The notes: generated by a model not told the origin, from the letters alone. Shown: positions 7,280 to 13,933, counted from the stretch's first letter. The stretch: 17,134 bases of DNA from Bacillota bacterium (GCA_003343805.1 QAKM01000003.1:1-17134), one strand, 5' to 3'. Translations and numbers: made by a program.

Positions 7280-7302
7280 CTTAATATATATTTTTATCCA
7301 TA
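7255..7302. repeat. Tandem 18-bp operator-like repeat at the hicAB promoter
   Basis: TATATATTTTTATCCATA occurs perfectly at 7255-7272 and 7285-7302, a 30-bp period (about three helical turns), so both copies face the same side of the DNA. One fills the promoter spacer, the other lies just upstream of the -35. They are natural candidates for binding by the ribbon-helix-helix domain of HicB, giving autorepression. Confidence 0.75.
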
Positions 7303-7312
7303 TCATTCGGGC

Positions 7313-7346
7313 AAAAAATAGCCCCTGCCAAACCAACAGGGGCTAT
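7313..7346 (-). terminator. Intrinsic terminator after the 90-aa gene
   Basis: On the minus strand ATAGCCCCTG (7346-7337), a 9-nt loop and CAGGGGCTAT (7327-7318) are followed by a run of T (complement of A at 7313-7318). It lies 20 bases after the stop of the 7366-7638 gene and insulates the hicAB unit from upstream transcription. Confidence 0.88.
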
Positions 7347-7365
7347 CATTTGTTTGACGCCTCAG

Positions 7366-7638
7366 CTACAGCCTGCCTGCGATCTTGCTGTGCACCAGCA
7401 AGACATCGACCAGGATATGCTGCTCATACTCCGTCAAAGGGACGTGTGCGACTAGCTTCTTTGCCATCTCTTCCAACATCTGAGACTCGCTAGATCTCTC
7501 ACGTGATGTAGAAAGGAGTTCCAAGGCGAAATCAAGCGTTTTTCCCGTCAGGGGAGCTCCACTGAATAGCCTCCTTTTGACGTGCCCGCACCTGGCACTA
7601 TGGGCTTTCCTTTCGCGTGCTTCATCCCAGTCTTCCAT
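7366..7638 (-). CDS. Small unknown protein, 90 aa
   Basis: The product is not recognised. It begins MEDWDEARERKAHSARCGHV and is largely helical, with a charged N-terminus and a C-terminal helix (TEYEQHILVDVLLVHSKIAG). The ATG at 7638 is preferred because GGAGGT lies six bases upstream; an ATG at 7683 and a GTG at 7722 give longer versions with poorer ribosome sites. It sits between the antirepressor and hicAB and ends in its own terminator. A small regulator or antirepressor partner is possible but unsupported. Confidence 0.6.
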   Translation of the reverse strand: MEDWDEARERKAHSARCGHVKRRLFSGAPLTGKTLDFALELLSTSRERSSESQMLEEMAKKLVAHVPLTEYEQHILVDVLLVHSKIAGRL

Positions 7639-7762
7639 ATGATGACCTCCGAGCCTGCCATGCAGGTAGTTTTCCTCCCTCATAGCACGGCCCTCAAAGC
7701 CTGGCAAAGCAGATGCTGTCACCTAGCAATATACACCATCACGAAATAGTCCTTCTATCTTT

Positions 7763-8728
7763 TTACTTCCCCAGGGCCACGGCCACGTTGAGGCTCAGAC
7801 GCAGGTGCAGGCTGGCGTCCTCTAGGGCTTGGCGGAAGCGTTGCTCGGCTTCCGTGCGGCTCTGGAACAGGCTGTCCAGCAGGCACTGCGGGCTGAACAT
7901 GGTATCCGCATTGCGGCCCAGGTCGGACACAGCGTAGCTGAACAGGTCGCCGCGGCGGGCGTCCAGTTCCCGCAGCATGGCCATGAACTCTTGCCGGAGA
8001 CCGGCTTCGCGCCGTGTCCAGTCCTGCCACAGCTCCAGCAGCGCGGCCTCCTGCGGGCCGGGAACGCGGCTCCGGTCGCGGTGCGGCGGATAGAAGCAGC
8101 CGTTGCGGTACAGGGGCAGGCGCTCCGGTTGCGGCGGCAGGGCCTTGGGCAGCGCGTCGATCTTGGCCTGCACCCACGCCAGAGCGTCCGGTATCCACTC
8201 CTGCGGCAGCTCTTTGATGTTGGTGAGGTTGAAGGCGGCCTTGAGCTGGTTCCAGCAGGCATCAAAGGGCGCGTTGGACAGCTTGGCCCACGAGCCTACC
8301 AGCGCTCGCAGGGGCTTGCGGTCGGCCACGCTGGACGGCGTGATGGAGAGGGTGCCAGTGAAGTCGTCGGGGGTGGGGGTGGAAGAGGCGGCGTGCTGTT
8401 CGGCGTCGAGCTTGTCCAGCACGTCCAGCACCCAGCGGCGGAAGGCCTTGGCTACCGGCGTGCGGGCGAACATGGCAACGAGGTGGCAGCCGCGAAGGGA
8501 GAAGATGCGGGCCTTAGTCGAGAGAGCCGAATCGGCTCCGTCGAAGATTTCAATGACTTGCGTCATGTCTGGCGTGAACTCGTCGGAGTTCGAGCGGTAG
8601 ATGCGCGAGACACTATTTTCTTGTGCGTAGCCAAGCGCATGAGCAAGCTCAACGGCGCGAATCCAAAGATTGTTCTGGTGGGAGATAGGGGACAGGGTGA
8701 CGTCGTTGAAGGTCAGGGCCATTTCCAT
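7763..8728 (-). CDS. BRO-N phage antirepressor
   Basis: The 321-aa protein opens with a BRO-N/antirepressor domain (residues about 5-110): LTFNDVTLSPISHQNNLWIR, then a helix with VELAHALGYAQ, SVSRIYRSNSDEF and a later LRGCHLVAMFARTPVAKAFR segment ending in RWVLDVLDKL. After a Thr/Pro linker a second domain (about 136-210) reads DRKPLRALVGSWAKLSNAPF and ALAWVQAKIDAL, typical of antirepressor C-terminal parts with a P22-Ant-like flavour. The C-terminus is helical. Such proteins bind and inactivate CI-type repressors. The ATG at 8728 has GGAG eight bases upstream inside the palindrome AAACTCCGAGTTT (8734-8746). The gene is clearly richer in GC than the AT-rich hicAB and moron beside it, suggesting separate acquisition. 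Its position after terL is unusual for an immunity function. Confidence 0.85.
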   Translation of the reverse strand: MEMALTFNDVTLSPISHQNNLWIRAVELAHALGYAQENSVSRIYRSNSDEFTPDMTQVIEIFDGADSALSTKARIFSLRGCHLVAMFARTPVAKAFRRWVLDVLDKLDAEQHAASSTPTPDDFTGTLSITPSSVADRKPLRALVGSWAKLSNAPFDACWNQLKAAFNLTNIKELPQEWIPDALAWVQAKIDALPKALPPQPERLPLYRNGCFYPPHRDRSRVPGPQEAALLELWQDWTRREAGLRQEFMAMLRELDARRGDLFSYAVSDLGRNADTMFSPQCLLDSLFQSRTEAEQRFRQALEDASLHLRLSLNVAVALGK

Positions 8729-9012
8729 GATATAAACTCCGAGTTTTTTCGATTGGCCCTTGCAGAAAATAGCAAAGGCCGGGAGCTCGAAAGCGCTCGG
8801 AAACGCCCAGGCCTATTCCCCCGCCATACGGCAGGGTCTTGTATTAGCCTACTCCCGGCCATCAGATAGCCGACATCATACCCCAAAAAGGGCAAAGAAA
8901 AAGCCTTGACTTACGGGAAAGGCGTCCGTTCCGAGAGGAGTTTTCGAGGCTCCGTAGGGAGAGGACGCCATAAAATGTGAAAAATGTCAAGATTCGCTTG
9001 CAGTATAGACCG
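8729..9012 (-). promoter_or_regulatory. Structured 284-bp leader region of the antirepressor gene
   Basis: No gene was found between terL and the antirepressor. Three dyads stand out: AAACTCCGAGTTT at 8734-8746 over the Shine-Dalgarno; GGCCGGGAG (8777-8785) pairing with CTCCCGGCC (8852-8860), a perfect 9-bp arm pair enclosing further GC-rich complementarity; and GGCGTCC (8921-8927) pairing with GGACGCC (8963-8969) with an inner GGAG/CTCC helix. A TATGAT on the minus strand near 8876-8881 could be a -10 but lacks a clear -35. The region could form a folded 5' leader controlling antirepressor synthesis. Confidence 0.45.
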
Positions 9013-10506
9013 TCACTCCCCCACCCAAGCCTTGGCCATTTCAAGGAACTTGTTCTGCCTGCTCTTGGCGCTATCTCCCACGCCAGCCGGGACGTAATCG
9101 ACTAGGAAGGCAAAGCAGCACGTGTCTGAGAGGTCAGGCGATTTGATCCCCTCGGCCCGCATTTTTTCCTTCGGTGTCATGGCATAGCGCCCCCGCTCGT
9201 CGAGCTTGTACGGTAACTGCGAGACCTGATCCACGAATTTGCGCATATGCGGGCCACGGAATCGTTTCTCGAAGATGGCCTCTCTGAGCTTGCAATGGGC
9301 GAAAGCACGTAGGTTGCTGTATCGCCGCTGGGCAGCTGTAGTGTGGCAGGGAAGGCCCCAATGGATACTGACGACAGGGATCCCCTGCTCTTCCAGCTCC
9401 AGGATAACCGTCCGGCCAGCGCCGTCACCATCAACGGCCACGGTCAAATTGGGATACTCGTGGTACTTGCTGGCTATCCAGCGGGCGAACTCCTTTTCAT
9501 TGAGATCCAGGAACTCTTCACAGAGGAGACTTTGGACGAGCCGCTTGTCATCCCTGCCGGCCATTTTGACAAGATGCCCGACAGATGAGTCCCGGTGTAC
9601 ACCTTCGGCGACGTCACAGAGCAGGACGTACCCCCAGTCATCGTCAGGAAATGTGATCTCCGTGTACTGGCAGTCCTCTGCCCATTGCCTGGGGATAAGG
9701 TATCCCCCCATGTTATCGGGGAAGCGCCCCAGAACCTTGATCTGGTACTCGGGAGAATGATGGCCGCCGTACTCGTACAGCTTCTCCCGGATGAATTGCA
9801 GGGAGACCAAAGGCGATTCTTCGGAGTTCATCGTAATGGCCGTGTATATGCCGCCGCTGCCATTCCCCTCTTTTCTGGCAAGGTTTCGCATGGCTTCCGC
9901 GAAATGCCCTCCGGGGCGTGTTGGCTGGGATGTCATCACATAGCGGTTACGACGGTGCGTCAGAGCACCACGAAGTACACCATGGATCGCATCGTCTACC
10001 CCTGATGCCTCATCGACCACGATCAGAAGATTGTTGTTGTGCTGGCCCGCCATATTTTCCGGGGCACTTTTGCTGGCTGTCTTGGGCAGTACATACCAGC
10101 TATCTTTGAAAGGCCTGGCGTAGTACCGACGTGTTTCTTTGACGAAGAAGCCGCGCATCCACGGGTACATTGTCTCCATACGCTCGATGACCCCATCCAG
10201 GTACTTCCAGACGACAGACCGGGCCTGTTCGATGTTCGTTGCTGTGAGGATGGCATTCGAATGCGGAAAGGTCCTCAGGTGCCAATCCAGCAGCCAGGCG
10301 AGCACCCAGCTTTTGCCTGTCCCGTGCCCGCTGGCTACGCCAACCCTGGCGCCGGGCATTGAACACGCTTCGATCATCTCCATTTGTTGCCAGGTAGGAG
10401 TCTCGGGACAGTTCTCCAACACGTAGGCCGCGAAATCGTCATAGTACCGTTCCCGAAATTTGAGGTAGCGTGCATCGGACAAAATATTCTGACACCGAAC
10501 AGCCAT
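9013..10506 (-). CDS. terL: Terminase large subunit
   Basis: The 497-aa protein has the two terminase domains. ATPase: Walker A ASGHGTGKS (residues 58-66) and Walker B LLIVVDEAS with D165-E166, followed by a coupling-like MTSQPTRPGG. Nuclease (RNase H fold): D298 in LLCDVAEG, D359/D361 in VAVDGDGAG, and D458/D461 in SPDLSD. The length is normal for TerL. It pumps DNA into the prohead through the portal and cuts the concatemer. ATG at 10506 overlaps the terS stop by one base (TGATG) with GAGGA upstream. The portal gene that normally follows is absent; the antirepressor lies downstream instead. Confidence 0.95.
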   Translation of the reverse strand: MAVRCQNILSDARYLKFRERYYDDFAAYVLENCPETPTWQQMEMIEACSMPGARVGVASGHGTGKSWVLAWLLDWHLRTFPHSNAILTATNIEQARSVVWKYLDGVIERMETMYPWMRGFFVKETRRYYARPFKDSWYVLPKTASKSAPENMAGQHNNNLLIVVDEASGVDDAIHGVLRGALTHRRNRYVMTSQPTRPGGHFAEAMRNLARKEGNGSGGIYTAITMNSEESPLVSLQFIREKLYEYGGHHSPEYQIKVLGRFPDNMGGYLIPRQWAEDCQYTEITFPDDDWGYVLLCDVAEGVHRDSSVGHLVKMAGRDDKRLVQSLLCEEFLDLNEKEFARWIASKYHEYPNLTVAVDGDGAGRTVILELEEQGIPVVSIHWGLPCHTTAAQRRYSNLRAFAHCKLREAIFEKRFRGPHMRKFVDQVSQLPYKLDERGRYAMTPKEKMRAEGIKSPDLSDTCCFAFLVDYVPAGVGDSAKSRQNKFLEMAKAWVGE

Positions 10507-11201
10507 CACGCATCCTCTTCTGCTGCGGGTGTGATGGCCCTGGGCGTAGCTCCGACGGCGAAGGAATCAGCCATTTCTTTATGCAGCTCGTGCATTTCAG
10601 CACGGCGGGCCGGCAGCTGTTCCCGCTGCGCATCCTGGGCCTTTTTGCGCTCAGCAACCCGTCTCTCCATCTCCTCATCCGTCATGACACAGTATGCCCC
10701 TCCTGACGGATCCACGGGCTCGGGCTGTTCTTTTGCCAGCAGGATCTTGATGGACTCGGGCAAAGCAATCCCAAGAATCTCAAGATCAAGCGCTGCCCTA
10801 CTTGCGCTGATATTGCCGTCCCGAAAATCAGCCATGATTTTCTGCGCATCAGGGGACATCTTCTCGTTCACAGACTGCGGGAAGGCCTCTACATAACCAC
10901 GATGCCGTCCCTGAGTGCGTAAAACAAAAAAGGCCGCAGAAAGATTCCCGGCCTTTGCTTTTTTGAACACAACCTGCTCGATCTCGTCGAGGTTCGCGTC
11001 AACAAGATCCCGGTAGACCTCTCCCAGCTTTGGGTACCTGCTGATGTAGCTGTCAAGCGTCGTCCTGGAGCACCCAAGAGCACGTGCCGCGGCAATCTTG
11101 CATCCCCCGCTCTCGATGATCGCCGTCTCGACCTGATCCTTGGTAAATCTGCGCTTCCTGCCAGCAGGCTGGATTTTCTTCCTTGGCTTTTTTGCCGTCA
11201 T
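10506..11201 (-). CDS. terS: Terminase small subunit (probable)
   Basis: The 231-aa protein sits directly before terL with a one-base overlap. Its basic N-terminus leads into a helix-turn-helix (about residues 18-60: TKDQVETAIIESGGCKIAAA, then LGCSRTTLDSYISRYP), the usual DNA-recognition part of TerS, followed by a helical middle (LDEIEQVVFKKAKAGNLSAA). The C-terminal third is charged and helical (ERRVAERKKAQDAQREQLPA), probably the TerL-contacting tail. ATG at 11201 overlaps the preceding stop (ATGA). TerS recognises the pac or cos site and regulates TerL. An intrinsic-terminator-like hairpin lies inside the coding region (listed separately). Confidence 0.85.
   Translation of the reverse strand: MTAKKPRKKIQPAGRKRRFTKDQVETAIIESGGCKIAAARALGCSRTTLDSYISRYPKLGEVYRDLVDANLDEIEQVVFKKAKAGNLSAAFFVLRTQGRHRGYVEAFPQSVNEKMSPDAQKIMADFRDGNISASRAALDLEILGIALPESIKILLAKEQPEPVDPSGGAYCVMTDEEMERRVAERKKAQDAQREQLPARRAEMHELHKEMADSFAVGATPRAITPAAEEDA
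10926..10956 (-). terminator. Terminator-like hairpin inside terS
   Basis: In the sense (minus) orientation AAAGGCCG (10956-10949) pairs with CGGCCTTT (10936-10929) over a 12-nt loop and runs into TTTTTTG-TTTT. It has the form of an intrinsic terminator within an open gene upstream of terL. It might be read through while ribosomes cover it, or be a codon-use coincidence (it encodes an A-G-N-L-S-A-A-F-F segment). Confidence 0.4.
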
Positions 11202-11410
11202 GCTCCTGCTACCTTTGCTTGCTGCAAAATATCAGCTGCTTTCCGAATCGAGCTTGATATATCCATCTGGACCTCTACGGTCTCGTGGGAATAACCGCAC
11301 AAATTACACCGCCTGATCCTGATGATACAAGAGGACAGAGACGATGTCTGGACGACGTGTGTCGTGGCCTTACCGCAGGAAGGGCATTGATATCCTTTTT
11401 CCTCACGCAT
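11198..11410 (-). CDS. Zinc-ribbon protein (Ogr/NrdR-like ribbon)
   Basis: The 70-aa product has one zinc ribbon: C9-P-S-C12 and C35-N-L-C38-G, with a basic strand before the second pair (IIRIRRC) and SHETVEV after it. This arrangement looks like the ribbon of NrdR and of the Ogr/Delta late-gene activators of P2-type phages, but it lacks the rest of either family. The ATG at 11410 has a GGAGGAGGG purine tract upstream; a longer frame to 11461 overlaps the previous gene. The stop overlaps the terS ATG by four bases (ATGA). A nucleic-acid-binding or late-regulatory role is plausible, not shown. Confidence 0.6.
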   Translation of the reverse strand: MREEKGYQCPSCGKATTHVVQTSSLSSCIIRIRRCNLCGYSHETVEVQMDISSSIRKAADILQQAKVAGA

Positions 11411-11414
11411 CGTC

Positions 11415-11648
11415 TTATCCCTCCTCCTCTGCGCAGCACAGGCGACGGTTTCTCTCTGCAATCAGAGAGTTATAGAGCTCTTTCTTCTCCCGCCGGCACT
11501 GCGCCAGGATCAGATCAGATTCCACGAGCTGGCGCCTCAGCTCGTCATTCTCGCAGGGAAGACACAGGCCCTCGTCATTCAAGAGCAGCTTTTTCCCGCA
11601 CAACTTGCAGCGACCGATGGCGCGACCATTCCAGCTTGATGACGACAT
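11415..11648 (-). CDS. Small zinc-ribbon plus coiled-coil protein
   Basis: The 77-aa product shows C14-K-L-C17 and C29-L-P-C32, a short zinc ribbon (CxxC-x11-CxxC), followed by a long charged helix (ENDELRRQLVESDLILAQCR, then REKKELYNSLIAERN) that is likely to form a coiled coil. The ATG at 11648 overlaps the preceding TGA by one base (TGATG) and has GGGGG upstream; the open frame extends further, but that extension overlaps the membrane-protein gene and looks non-coding. Function unknown; it lies between lysis and packaging genes, where phages often keep small DNA- or protein-binding factors. Confidence 0.6.
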   Translation of the reverse strand: MSSSSWNGRAIGRCKLCGKKLLLNDEGLCLPCENDELRRQLVESDLILAQCRREKKELYNSLIAERNRRLCCAEEEG

Positions 11649-11968
11649 CACAGCCCCCGGAAAATGAAAAAAACAGCAGCGGCAGCGACCACCGCCAGGG
11701 AAAGAACGGAAAGGACAAGCGGCAGGGGCCCCTGCTGCCCGGCCACAGCACACATACCGCTCCTCCAGGGGAAAAGACTTTTCCGGTAAAGAGCACAACG
11801 AGCTCCCAGACATGTCACGGGAATAAACGTCATTTCCCCACCATCGGGCATCTGCTGGATCACGAAATTAAAGGCTCCTGTCTGGACGGCATTGATCCGC
11901 CCGACCTCTCTTTGCTGGATAGAGACCCTGGCAAGCGGACACCACTTTTTCTCGGCTTGTTCAGGCAT
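11648..11968 (-). CDS. Small membrane protein with C-terminal anchor
   Basis: The 106-aa protein has a soluble N-terminal part with cysteines at KKWCPLARV and TCLGARCALYRKS and a C-terminal membrane segment (LPLVLSVLSLAVVAAAAVFF, then IFRGL), so it should sit tail-anchored in the inner membrane with the cysteine part in the cytoplasm. The CxGxxC-type motif is reminiscent of a widespread small phage protein with CP...C.G..C. The ATG at 11968 has AGGT upstream. It directly follows the holin-like gene, whose C-terminus carries a similar CIGADC motif. A lysis-timing or membrane-associated redox/metal role is a guess. Confidence 0.6.
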   Translation of the reverse strand: MPEQAEKKWCPLARVSIQQREVGRINAVQTGAFNFVIQQMPDGGEMTFIPVTCLGARCALYRKSLFPWRSGMCAVAGQQGPLPLVLSVLSLAVVAAAAVFFIFRGL

Positions 11969-11984
11969 GGCGATTACCTACTGT

Positions 11985-12476
11985 TTACTTGTTACAATCT
12001 GCCCCGATGCATTCGTGAGAGGTGCAGCACTCATCCCCCTTGAATGGGCAGTTCTGTACGTGCTGACGACGCTGCTCCGGGCTCATCGTCTGCCGGATTT
12101 GATTGATGTCGCCGGGATCCATCAGGTCAACGATCTGCAAGCCATGCTTTTTGCGCATGTACGCATCAAACAGCTTCAGGCCGACGCCATTCACCACAAG
12201 GACGATGCCTATCTGGATCTCTGGCGTCACCCCAGGATAGCACAGCGGTGCAATCAGGGCGAAGCCCAGAGAAACGGCTGAGGAAACCACGGAAGACAAG
12301 ATCGTGTTCCCAATCAGCTGCCATTTGTTCCGTTGCAGGTAGCTTCGCTTGATATGGCTGACACCAGAAGCCAGGGCGATCCCGAGACCAATCAGAAAGA
12401 GCGGCCACAGGTCCCTGGCGATAGTAACGTAGTTAGACACCTCTCCCGCATTTCCGGCCTGGTTCAGATTATTCAC
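11985..12476 (-). CDS. Holin-like membrane protein with cysteine-rich tail
   Basis: The 163-aa product has three predicted membrane segments: about residues 21-40 (LWPLFLIGLGIALASGVSHI), 55-80 (NTILSSVVSSAVSLGFALIA) and 85-105 (IQIGIVLVVNGVGLKLFDAY). Placed beside endolysin and spanins, it is the best holin candidate, with a LydA/holin-3-like look. The cytosolic tail ends in NCPFKGDECCTSHECIGADC, five cysteines in about 20 residues, which is unusual for a holin. The GTG start at 12476 is chosen for its excellent GGAGGAGG site and 8-bp overlap with the Rz1-like gene; the open frame upstream is antisense-like and lies inside the spanin genes. The holin sets lysis time by permeabilising the inner membrane for endolysin. 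Confidence 0.65.
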   Translation of the reverse strand: MNNLNQAGNAGEVSNYVTIARDLWPLFLIGLGIALASGVSHIKRSYLQRNKWQLIGNTILSSVVSSAVSLGFALIAPLCYPGVTPEIQIGIVLVVNGVGLKLFDAYMRKKHGLQIVDLMDPGDINQIRQTMSPEQRRQHVQNCPFKGDECCTSHECIGADCNK

Positions 12477-12792
12477 GCAACACCTCCTCCATTCCGTCGT
12501 AGTAGAGCCTGATAGCGGAAAGCCGGCTGTTGCACAGAGCCATAGCCTCGCGAACCGCGATAGCGTACCTGACATGGGCCAGGGCGGCTCCTTCGGTATC
12601 GCCAGCCTTGAGCAGTTCCAAGGTGGCGCCATTATTCTGGGGTTCAGCGCACGGCTCCAGCAGCACCCTCGGTGGCGTTATCACCGCCGGCTGCGGCGCC
12701 GGATGAGAGCACCCGACGATAGCAGTCATAGAGCTCATCACCAGACAGAGCTCGGCATTCCTCAAGCCTTTTTTCCAAGTCCATGCGAACAC
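12469..12792 (-). CDS. Rz1-like outer-membrane spanin lipoprotein
   Basis: This frame overlaps the 3' end of the Rz-like gene by about 150 bp in another frame, the hallmark of Rz/Rz1 pairs. It has a basic N-terminus, a short hydrophobic stretch (ELCLVMSSMTAIVGC) ending in a lipobox-like A-I-V-G-C, and then a proline-rich segment (SHPAPQPAVITPPRVLLEPC), as Rz1 proteins do. The mature part is about 80 residues, longer than lambda Rz1, with a helical C-terminus. The start is uncertain: GTG at 12792 is given, but TTG at 12765 or an ATG closer to the lipobox could be used. With Rz it would bridge the two membranes and finish lysis. Confidence 0.7.
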   Translation of the reverse strand: MFAWTWKKGLRNAELCLVMSSMTAIVGCSHPAPQPAVITPPRVLLEPCAEPQNNGATLELLKAGDTEGAALAHVRYAIAVREAMALCNSRLSAIRLYYDGMEEVLRE

Positions 12793-12988
12793 GGTATACC
12801 TCCTCCAAATCCTTCGTGTGCTGTACCAGGGAGGAGACAGTCTGCTCTTGCTGGGCAGCCAGGGCCTTGTTGACGCGAAGGGAGACCTCCGCGTCCACTT
12901 TGCTTTCTACCCAGGCATTCACACCGGCGACCAGAAGAAGGGCCACAAGCCCTCCACCTGCGATCTTGGCCTTCAGGTCGCCGCTCAT
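12644..12988 (-). CDS. Rz-like inner-membrane spanin
   Basis: The 114-aa protein has one N-terminal membrane anchor (IAGGGLVALLLVAGVNAWVE, residues about 9-28) followed by a long helical, charged periplasmic region (SLRVNKALAAQQEQTVSSLV, then KDLEEVYRVRMDLEKRLEEC) likely to form a coiled coil, and a flexible Gly/Ala-rich tail. This is the i-spanin plan. The ATG overlaps the endolysin stop by four bases (ATGA), and the Rz1-like lipoprotein is encoded inside and beyond its 3' part. Together they connect inner and outer membranes after peptidoglycan loss, which implies a Gram-negative host. Confidence 0.75.
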   Translation of the reverse strand: MSGDLKAKIAGGGLVALLLVAGVNAWVESKVDAEVSLRVNKALAAQQEQTVSSLVQHTKDLEEVYRVRMDLEKRLEECRALSGDELYDCYRRVLSSGAAAGGDNATEGAAGAVR

Positions 12989-13581
12989 ATCGAGCCTCTC
13001 CCCCGCTTGGACAGCCAGCCATTCGTGAACACACGCCGACTGATGTTCTTGGTGCCGAGATTGATGTACCAGGCAGCTTGCAGGCCATTGATGCCGTTCT
13101 GCACAGCCTGGGCCCGCCCCTTTTCCACGATTGCCAGAAGTCGATTCCTGGTGGCCGGGCCGTAGGCCTTATCGACCACGAGATCACTGCCAAACTCTTT
13201 GGCACCGTTTTGCAGCGGTTTGTTAAGGCAGTTGAGCGTGAGCTGGAGGTAGTACGTCGTTCTGGAGATCCCCAGATTGACCGCCTGCTCGAAAAGCTCA
13301 TACGCGAGCCCGTCAGGCAGTTTGTCGCAATCCAGGGGCAGCCAGAACGTATCCTCGTAAAATTTCTCCGTCAGTGCCTTGATCCGCTCGAAGTTCCGGT
13401 GCCGCGTCACACTGACGCCGTCCGCTTTCGCTTGGTCGATGAGCGACCAGCCATCCCAGCGGGGATGGTTTTTGCGGCTGATGCCGCTCCACGTCTCCCC
13501 TCCGGGATCCCTGGGATCATGCTCCAGGTGCCACAGCCCTTCATCGGCCATAAGCGCATAGAAAGCCTTGCTGAAGTCCAT
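12985..13581 (-). CDS. Endolysin, GH108 family with PG_binding_3-like domain
   Basis: The 198-aa enzyme begins MDFSKAFYALMADEGLWHLE. The GH108 signature is clear: E14 in the A-D-E-G motif as predicted catalytic acid, then DPRDPGGETWSGIS (about residues 22-35). The C-terminal part (about 110-190; FEQAVNLGISRTTYYLQLTL, then VDKAYGPATRNRLLAIVEKG) fits the peptidoglycan-binding domain usually paired with it. It would hydrolyse the glycan strands of peptidoglycan. The ATG at 13581 has AGGAG five bases upstream; the frame extends eight codons further without a better site. There is no signal peptide or SAR segment, so it needs the holin for release. It is the first gene of the late lysis-packaging operon. 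Confidence 0.92.
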   Translation of the reverse strand: MDFSKAFYALMADEGLWHLEHDPRDPGGETWSGISRKNHPRWDGWSLIDQAKADGVSVTRHRNFERIKALTEKFYEDTFWLPLDCDKLPDGLAYELFEQAVNLGISRTTYYLQLTLNCLNKPLQNGAKEFGSDLVVDKAYGPATRNRLLAIVEKGRAQAVQNGINGLQAAWYINLGTKNISRRVFTNGWLSKRGRGSI

Positions 13582-13933
13582 GTTTTCTCCTTGAGGCATC
13601 GCCATGCCTATCTTGGCAGTCTGAAGCCTCCCAGGAGCTATGGACAGGACTTTCCTGCTATATATGCCAAATAGCGGGGACCTCTCTCATTTTGGGCCTT
13701 CGGGAAACGCCGCATATGTCCAGAAATATTGCAGCGTGAGAAAAAGGCGAAAACCAAGGCAGAGTAAGCCTATTCGGGCTTCAACTTGGGGAAATGTCCC
13801 CCCGGCGCCATGTCCAGAAATGCCATTCCAGATTTTCGGCATATTTTCGTTCTAAGGCATTTTTTCTTTTTCACACGACCAAGCGAACGCGCAGGACATG
13901 TTTCGAGCCTTAGAATCGAACGGAGGCTGTTTT
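13582..13933 (-). promoter_or_regulatory. 352-bp non-coding control region before the lysis operon
   Basis: No credible gene was found here. It should contain the late promoter. A TATATA at 13659-13664 lies in the dyad GCTAT-N9-ATAGC (13657-13675) but lacks a -35, suggesting an activator. Candidate sites are two perfect 12-bp copies of ATGTCCAGAAAT (13716-13727 and 13810-13821), a near-palindrome GGGGAAATGTCCCC (13788-13801), and GGACATGTTTC in inverted sense (13894-13904), all sharing ATGTCC/GGACAT. A homopolymer-rich stretch (TTTTTTCTTTTT, about 13860-13871) lies between them. Confidence 0.5.

Noticed and set aside
7829..8869. Long rightward frame of 346 aa opposite the antirepressor
   Set aside because: It is the antisense shadow of a GC-rich gene with a clear BRO-N domain on the other strand.
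12477..12632. Upstream extension of the holin-like frame to 215 aa
   Set aside because: The added residues lack membrane or domain features and lie inside both spanin genes; GTG at 12476 has a strong ribosome site.
13078..13674. Rightward 198-aa frame
   Set aside because: It is antisense to the GH108 endolysin and has no plausible domain.
13582..13933. Possible tRNA or small RNA gene in the gap
   Set aside because: No cloverleaf, CCA end or compact terminator-ended transcript could be recognised; regulatory repeats explain it better.
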